Positions 59,739 through 64,000 of a stretch of DNA of 64,000 nucleotides are shown here, one piece after another. The notes beneath the pieces were generated by a model that was not told where the DNA came from, ran no database searches, and saw only the letters and a program-made list of their open reading frames with translations. Source of the DNA: an uncultured Clostridia bacterium (GTDB taxonomy: Bacteria; Bacillota; Clostridia; Lachnospirales; CAG-274); NCBI GenBank assembly GCA_947585865.1, contig CANPXH010000005.1, forward strand, positions 51,615 to 115,614, in the 5' to 3' direction. The position numbers and the translations under genes are program-made. The first letter of the stretch is position 1, and every line of letters begins with the position of its first letter.

Positions 59739-61382
59739 TTATGCTATTCTTATTAAGTCGGGCATACCTAAATAGTATTGCTTATTTGCCATAACATTGT
59801 TATAATTTTCCATTCCCTGAAAATCGTCTATAACGGATTTTTCCTCGTCCGTCATATTGTTATAGGGCTTTGTGCCGTAGCAGGGAGGAAGCCAGTTCTT
59901 ATTTTTTCCAACATAGATGTTGAATTTATCTATAAGAGCCTGATTTGTAAATGTGATGTGACAAGTACCCTTCTTATAGAATGTTGCTTTGAAAAATTTA
60001 CATTCTATATTCTTTGGGTCATGTTTTGCCGCTTTCAAAACAAATGATAAATCTACGGGAGCGGTCATATTTCCGTCAAAATAATTCAAAACCTTTTCTA
60101 TATCCTGTAATACATCAAGTGCTAGATAGTGTTGAAACTCCCTATCAAAAAAAGCAAACACATTACAAGGCACTATAACTTTGTAATTTACCTTGTGAGC
60201 TATATTTGTTTTCCAGCCGTTGTAATAGTGGACGTTCTTTTTACATTCGGGATACCATGTGTGTTCCGTTGTGAGTTTGTCAAACATAGATATTATTGTT
60301 TCCTGTACGCCTTGCATTATAGAAGCGTTCATTTCTATAATGAGATTGTTTATATTATATTCATTAAATTCATAGTTTTGCAGTTCCGTGATTTGATTTC
60401 TGTATTCGGACTGTAAATTACTTGTGAGTTTATTCATAAATTTAGGATTGTCAAACAAACCTTTCCAGTATTTAAGCCTTATACATTTAAGAACCTCGTT
60501 TATACCGCACTTAGAGTTTTCCTTATGCGTATATCTGCCCAGCTTTAACTCTATAAGAGGCTCGCTCTCGTAATTTTCCTTCGGGTTAAGCACGATATTA
60601 ATATGAGGCTTTAACGCTTCGTAGTCTTTTATTAATTGCAGACAAGCCTTGACTTCTATATTGTAAAGCTGTATTGCCTTTTTGATATAGTCATCTATTA
60701 TTATTTCGCTGCCTGTTTCATCGTGTATTTCTTCATACTGAGCCGCCTTCTCAAATTTATCATATATATGGCTATCCGAGGGCTTTGGTTCTATATATAT
60801 TTTTACAAGAGCTATTTCCACAGCTGTTTTTCTCTCGGCAGATATAAAGGCGTTATCTATATAGGTTATTTTCGCATTGTATTTATCAAACTGCTTTATA
60901 AGTTCTTTGCGGATATTGGTATATGGGTTCTTAATTGTTTCTGCATTAAGGATACAGACAATAGCGCCGCCGTTTTTCTGTAAGTCTATAGCCTTTAACA
61001 AATGTTCCGCACCCTTTGAAAAAGGCGGGTTCATTATTATAAGGTCATACTGCTTATAAGGCTTATAAGTCAGAAAATCATTCCATACAAGCTGCGTTCT
61101 GTCGTTATATTCCTTATTCAGCACTCTGCATTTGTCACGAAGTATAGACTGTAAATTTCCGTCAAGCTCTATGCAGTCTATGTCTATACTTTGGCGGCTA
61201 TAGCTATACTTGATGCTTTGGCGTTTTAAAATGCTTTCTACAATGTTTCCTTTGCCTGCTGAAGGTTCCAGAATTGTGGTTATCATATCAAAGTCCAAGC
61301 CTTCCAGCATCTCATCTATTAAATTTTCCGGTGTGGAATAAAACTGTTCATCATTCTCTGTATATAATTCTATATTTTTCAT
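59739..61382 (-). CDS. N6-adenine DNA methyltransferase with DUF4942-like C-terminus
   Basis: 547 aa. Motif I ILEPSAGKGNIVES and catalytic motif IV IIMNPPFSKGAEHLL in the first 150 residues, preceded by FYSTPENLIDEML. The long helical C-terminal part, ending PPCYGTKPYNNMTDEEKS, resembles DUF4942. Solitary methyltransferase with no restriction partner nearby; may protect the element. Confidence 0.86.
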   Translation of the reverse strand: MKNIELYTENDEQFYSTPENLIDEMLEGLDFDMITTILEPSAGKGNIVESILKRQSIKYSYSRQSIDIDCIELDGNLQSILRDKCRVLNKEYNDRTQLVWNDFLTYKPYKQYDLIIMNPPFSKGAEHLLKAIDLQKNGGAIVCILNAETIKNPYTNIRKELIKQFDKYNAKITYIDNAFISAERKTAVEIALVKIYIEPKPSDSHIYDKFEKAAQYEEIHDETGSEIIIDDYIKKAIQLYNIEVKACLQLIKDYEALKPHINIVLNPKENYESEPLIELKLGRYTHKENSKCGINEVLKCIRLKYWKGLFDNPKFMNKLTSNLQSEYRNQITELQNYEFNEYNINNLIIEMNASIMQGVQETIISMFDKLTTEHTWYPECKKNVHYYNGWKTNIAHKVNYKVIVPCNVFAFFDREFQHYLALDVLQDIEKVLNYFDGNMTAPVDLSFVLKAAKHDPKNIECKFFKATFYKKGTCHITFTNQALIDKFNIYVGKNKNWLPPCYGTKPYNNMTDEEKSVIDDFQGMENYNNVMANKQYYLGMPDLIRIA

Positions 61383-61411
61383 AATATTTTTTCCTTTCTG
61401 TGTATAATGTA

Positions 61412-61439
61412 AACTTTCCGACGGGAAGGTCGGAAAGTT
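61412..61439. terminator. Hairpin between the second recombinase and the methyltransferase
   Basis: AACTTTCCGAC and GTCGGAAAGTT, an 11-bp perfect stem. Lacks a clear T-run leftward; may be an attenuator or a recombinase-related site. Confidence 0.45.
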
Positions 61440-61456
61440 ATATTTGTAGCGCAGTT

Positions 61457-62344
61457 TTAGATTTGCAGGTCGGAAAGCATTGATTTTAATGTTTCCAGAT
61501 TGTCTACGTCCGTGTTAAAATCTGTTGTTTCCTTTCCTAAAGTGTAGGCGTAGCGTAAAAGTTCTGCTATGCAGCTGTAGGATACTGTTATTTTATCATC
61601 GCAGACTTGGACAGTTCCATTGTCTACATTGATATAGAAATTTCCCATATTCTCAAACACTGCCTTATTCTCGTCTTCTGTAATGCCTGCATATTTCATA
61701 GTGATTTTTCCGTCACTATGATTAAACATAGCCTGTAATACCGTTGCAGCTCTACTGTCGTTCTTATGGTTCATTAAGTACCAATAAGCAAATGTCTTTC
61801 TCATTGTGTGAGTACCTATATTTTCCGTAAAATTACATTTTACAGCCGCTCTTTTGAGGGTTTTTATGACGTTCTGTTTGGTCATATCAAAAACTTTTTC
61901 CTCCGGCAAGGGGTCAATGTTATATTCTGTAAGTACAGATTTATATTTTTCCAAAGCCTGTTTTATATCGTCTGTTAAAAATCTTGTGTTGAATTTTCCC
62001 GTTTTCTTTTCTCTGATTATGAGTTTATCTGACTGAAGGTCTTTCCACGTCAAGCTCAATATATCGCTTATACGAAGCCCAAAGTTAAGACCTACGACAA
62101 ACAACAAATGGTTTCTTAGAGCAGCAATTTTCTTACTTTTGTTCTCGGTTTTTCCCGCCTCGTCAAGAAAAAATCTACGCATAGCCTTTAATGTTTCTAA
62201 ATCCCTTATAGGCTCAGCTGTTGAGGCGGTGCCCTTCTTTTTTCCGCTGCCCAGTATCTTCTTTGTGGGGAAGGCGGTTATTTCCGCTGTGTGGCGTTCC
62301 GTTGTTCTTACGGTGTTTCCAAATGTGTAGGTTATATTTGACAT
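61457..62344 (-). CDS. Second tyrosine recombinase
   Basis: 295 aa, ATG after AAAAGGAGG. Catalytic residues: R in NFGLRISDILSLTW, K in EKKTGKFNTRF, HxxR in GTHTMRKTFAYW, and Y in GKITMKYAGI. Short XerD-like form without a long arm-binding domain. Inside the element, far from the Tn916-type int; it may resolve element multimers or belong to another integrated unit. Confidence 0.9.
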   Translation of the reverse strand: MSNITYTFGNTVRTTERHTAEITAFPTKKILGSGKKKGTASTAEPIRDLETLKAMRRFFLDEAGKTENKSKKIAALRNHLLFVVGLNFGLRISDILSLTWKDLQSDKLIIREKKTGKFNTRFLTDDIKQALEKYKSVLTEYNIDPLPEEKVFDMTKQNVIKTLKRAAVKCNFTENIGTHTMRKTFAYWYLMNHKNDSRAATVLQAMFNHSDGKITMKYAGITEDENKAVFENMGNFYINVDNGTVQVCDDKITVSYSCIAELLRYAYTLGKETTDFNTDVDNLETLKSMLSDLQI

Positions 62345-62390
62345 ATAAAGACCTCCTTTTATATATGTTCCGTTTTTATTTTTTGCATTT

Positions 62391-62421
62391 TAAAAGGATC
62401 GCCGTGAAGCGATCCTTTTAA
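62391..62421 (-). terminator. Terminator after the DUF4160 gene
   Basis: AAAAGGATCGC and GCGATCCTTTT with T-rich flanks. Confidence 0.7.
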
Positions 62422-62422
62422 G

Positions 62423-62701
62423 TTAAACTATATATGTTATTGTGCTAAAATGTTCCTTCCATTTTGATATTATTTGTTTATGCTGTGATTCGATAATTCT
62501 CATCAACAATTTTAATGTTTTGGAAGGAATTTTTGAATTGTTATTGCATAAACTACATTTTCCGTTACTTGTTATCCATATCTTTGTTGCATTGGCTGTT
62601 GGCGTTCCTTCTGATATATGAACGTGTACGGGTTCCAAAGGGTCATTTTCGTTTGACCAGAAATAAATTGAATATTCACCAATCTTAAAGATTTGAGGCA
62701 T
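62423..62701 (-). CDS. DUF4160 protein
   Basis: 92 aa from the ATG after GAAGGGCGG. MPQIFKIGEYSIYFWSNEND and EPVHVHISEGTP are the DUF4160 signature. Such proteins are usually paired with a second small gene (often DUF2442) and are suspected toxin-antitoxin or regulatory pairs. Overlaps the upstream partner by 17 bp. Confidence 0.82.
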   Translation of the reverse strand: MPQIFKIGEYSIYFWSNENDPLEPVHVHISEGTPTANATKIWITSNGKCSLCNNNSKIPSKTLKLLMRIIESQHKQIISKWKEHFSTITYIV

Positions 62702-62957
62702 TTTTAAAACCGCCCTTCTCTGCAAGTTCCATTATTATATCGGCGGAAGCCTGTATAATATCGTTATATTGATTTATTTCTTCCTCTGTAAATCCGTTTA
62801 TATTTTCCCATGTGCCATTAGGAAGCCAGTATACGGCATTATGGAAGCCGTCTTTGGCGTCGGGCTTTTCTACATATACCTTGACCGTGTTTTCTGTCAA
62901 AAGCTCTGAGTGGGTTATTTCCGTATCGTCGGGCAAGGTCATAAAAGGATACATCAT
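62685..62957 (-). CDS. Small partner of the DUF4160 gene
   Basis: 90 aa, ATG after AAGGAGTG. Beta-strand N-terminus (TENTVKVYVEKPDAKDGF..AVYWLPNGTW) and a helical end (EEEINQYNDIIQASADIIMELAEKG). It has the size and position of the DUF2442-type partner, but the sequence is not a clear match. Confidence 0.65.
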   Translation of the reverse strand: MMYPFMTLPDDTEITHSELLTENTVKVYVEKPDAKDGFHNAVYWLPNGTWENINGFTEEEINQYNDIIQASADIIMELAEKGGFKNASNL

Positions 62958-62970
62958 TATTATTCACTCC

Positions 62971-63225
62971 TTATTTTTCGTTAAAATATATTACTTCATG
63001 GCAGTATGTAAATATGCCGTTTTGCGTATCAATAAGGGCAGTCTGTACGCCGTATTCGTCATATTTTCCGCCCTCAGTGCGGTTATATGTATCCTTGATA
63101 TACTTGGCGCACTCTTCAAATGTGCCATAATATTCATCATCCATGAAGTTGTTATCAAAACTTTGGACGCTCCAATAAGTCTGCTTTCCTTTTCCCGTTA
63201 TTTCATTATGAGATAATATAGTCAT
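62971..63225 (-). CDS. Hypothetical element protein
   Basis: 84 aa, ATG after AAAGGAGG. TYWSVQSFDNNFMDDEYYGT, YIKDTYN. Acidic and soluble; no family recognised. First gene of the 62.4-63.2 kb run. Confidence 0.65.
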   Translation of the reverse strand: MTILSHNEITGKGKQTYWSVQSFDNNFMDDEYYGTFEECAKYIKDTYNRTEGGKYDEYGVQTALIDTQNGIFTYCHEVIYFNEK

Positions 63226-63352
63226 ATTTTATTCCTCCTTTAGTTTTCTGTTATTATATCATAGGATATGGGAGTAAATTTTCCCATATACTAAAACTTA
63301 CGTTCTACTACTTTGATTATAGCACAAATCCTCATAAAATAAAACATCAATT

Positions 63353-63616
63353 TTATGCGTTCCAATATTCAAACAATTCTTTCAATGCCTTGTCTATGTC
63401 TTGCCTCTTTTCCTGTTTTGCTGCCTTATTTTCCAGTTCAATCAAACTGTCGATCCGATTTTGTTCGTTGCGATGCTGCCAATATAACGGCTCATTTCCT
63501 TTATTCAAATTAACATAAACTGTATAACGATACCCTCGATATTCATACTCATATATCAAGAAATGTTCATTAAAGCATCTCTCCGTTATTGACCTGATCA
63601 ATTTTGCTTTTTCCAC
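63353..63616 (-). CDS. Hypothetical element protein
   Basis: 87 aa, GTG start overlapping the upstream stop by one base. YRGYRYTVYVNLNKGNEPLYW is followed by a charged helix (ELENKAAKQEKRQDIDKAL). Its first part resembles the middle of the next upstream protein (YTIYWYINQHGYLH). Confidence 0.65.
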   Translation of the reverse strand: MEKAKLIRSITERCFNEHFLIYEYEYRGYRYTVYVNLNKGNEPLYWQHRNEQNRIDSLIELENKAAKQEKRQDIDKALKELFEYWNA

Positions 63617-63915
63617 TACACCACTTGTCCTTCCAAAGCTTCAAGGACGGCTTCGGGCGTATCGTAATAGCCCTTCTGTCCTGTTGATTTCAGCATATTA
63701 TCCGCCGTAAGCAGTAAATCATTGATTGTATAGTTTATGATTTTTTCGCCCATTTTTACTCTTGACGGTTTTAAGACGTGCAAATATCCGTGTTGATTGA
63801 TATACCAGTAAATGGTATATTCCTTATTCTTATATACCTTATTCGGTATATAGGGAATATTTTCCGTTACTTTTTTCATTGTCTCGTAGGCTTCTCCCGT
63901 GTATTTGCCTAACAT
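63616..63915 (-). CDS. Hypothetical element protein
   Basis: 99 aa, ATG after GAGGAGG. KVYKNKEYTIYWYINQHGYL, NYTINDLLLTADNML, DTPEAVLEALEG. Soluble; coupled to the 63353 gene. No family recognised. The last 85 bases of the window hold its leader only. Confidence 0.65.
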   Translation of the reverse strand: MLGKYTGEAYETMKKVTENIPYIPNKVYKNKEYTIYWYINQHGYLHVLKPSRVKMGEKIINYTINDLLLTADNMLKSTGQKGYYDTPEAVLEALEGQVV

Positions 63916-64000
63916 ATAAATACCTCCTCGTATTATATAGTTATAGTGTTTAAAGCCCTGAAACAGGACTTATGTTATAATGTATAAGATACTGTGGATC

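Noticed and set aside
1-64000. CRISPR arrays, rRNA and tRNA genes
   Set aside because: No regularly spaced repeats, no rRNA-like sequence and no tRNA T-loop/acceptor patterns were seen by eye on either strand.

Overview
The window reads as the chromosome of an anaerobic, spore-forming member of the Clostridia (Lachnospiraceae or a near relative by gene style; I cannot name a species). This rests on spo0A, spoIVB, a spoIVFA/spoIVFB pair and a yyaC-like germination gene, pyruvate phosphate dikinase, an NADH-linked [FeFe]-hydrogenase operon, a class II single-chain glycyl-tRNA synthetase and strong GGAGG ribosome binding sites.

Bases 1 to about 41,400 are core chromosome. From the left: the end of a hybrid sensor kinase, a cyclophilin lipoprotein, a yyaC-like gene, a membrane LysM protein with a small histidine kinase, ppdK and glyS. 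Then comes a long leftward run of housekeeping genes: pspC, radC, DUF402, a short codY, topA, dprA, comM, rnr, secG, an orphan response regulator, mutS2, spo0A, spoIVB, rluB, a D,D-carboxypeptidase, rny, rng, two genes usually found with rng (TIGR03936/TIGR03960), spoIVFB, a split spoIVFA-like M23 gene and a purine permease. The rightward hydC-hydB-hydA operon closes this part.

From about 41,870 to the right edge lies a mobile element (integrative element or ICE-like prophage), cut off by the window end. It opens with a Tn916-type integrase and a 67-codon Xis that seems to start with AUU. Leftward genes follow: Cys-rich and zinc-ribbon small proteins, two C5 DNA methyltransferases (one frameshifted, one apparently circularly permuted), an SPFH protein, a DUF262 protein, a sigma-70-like factor with a coupled partner, an RHH repressor, a sliding-clamp homologue, an N6-adenine methyltransferase, a second tyrosine recombinase and a DUF4160 pair. 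A divergent control region with operator repeats (55.0-55.2 kb) drives a rightward repressor module: two XRE proteins and a membrane-tethered ImmA/IrrE peptidase.

The most unusual feature is scattered through 50.9-58.1 kb. Five very short hydrophobic-peptide genes lie on the + strand, mostly against the direction of the neighbouring genes. Most have their own promoter and terminator, and three have structured leaders in which the ribosome binding site is base-paired. Two of those leaders carry a short ORF overlapping the peptide start, a layout reminiscent of hok/mok. Three ORF-less promoter-terminator units, which look like small RNA genes, lie among them. Several element genes appear to use AUA, AUU or AUC start codons. 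Together these suggest a family of tightly repressed small membrane peptides, possibly type I toxin-antitoxin loci, that I do not recognise as described. This is inference from sequence layout; no search or folding program was run.
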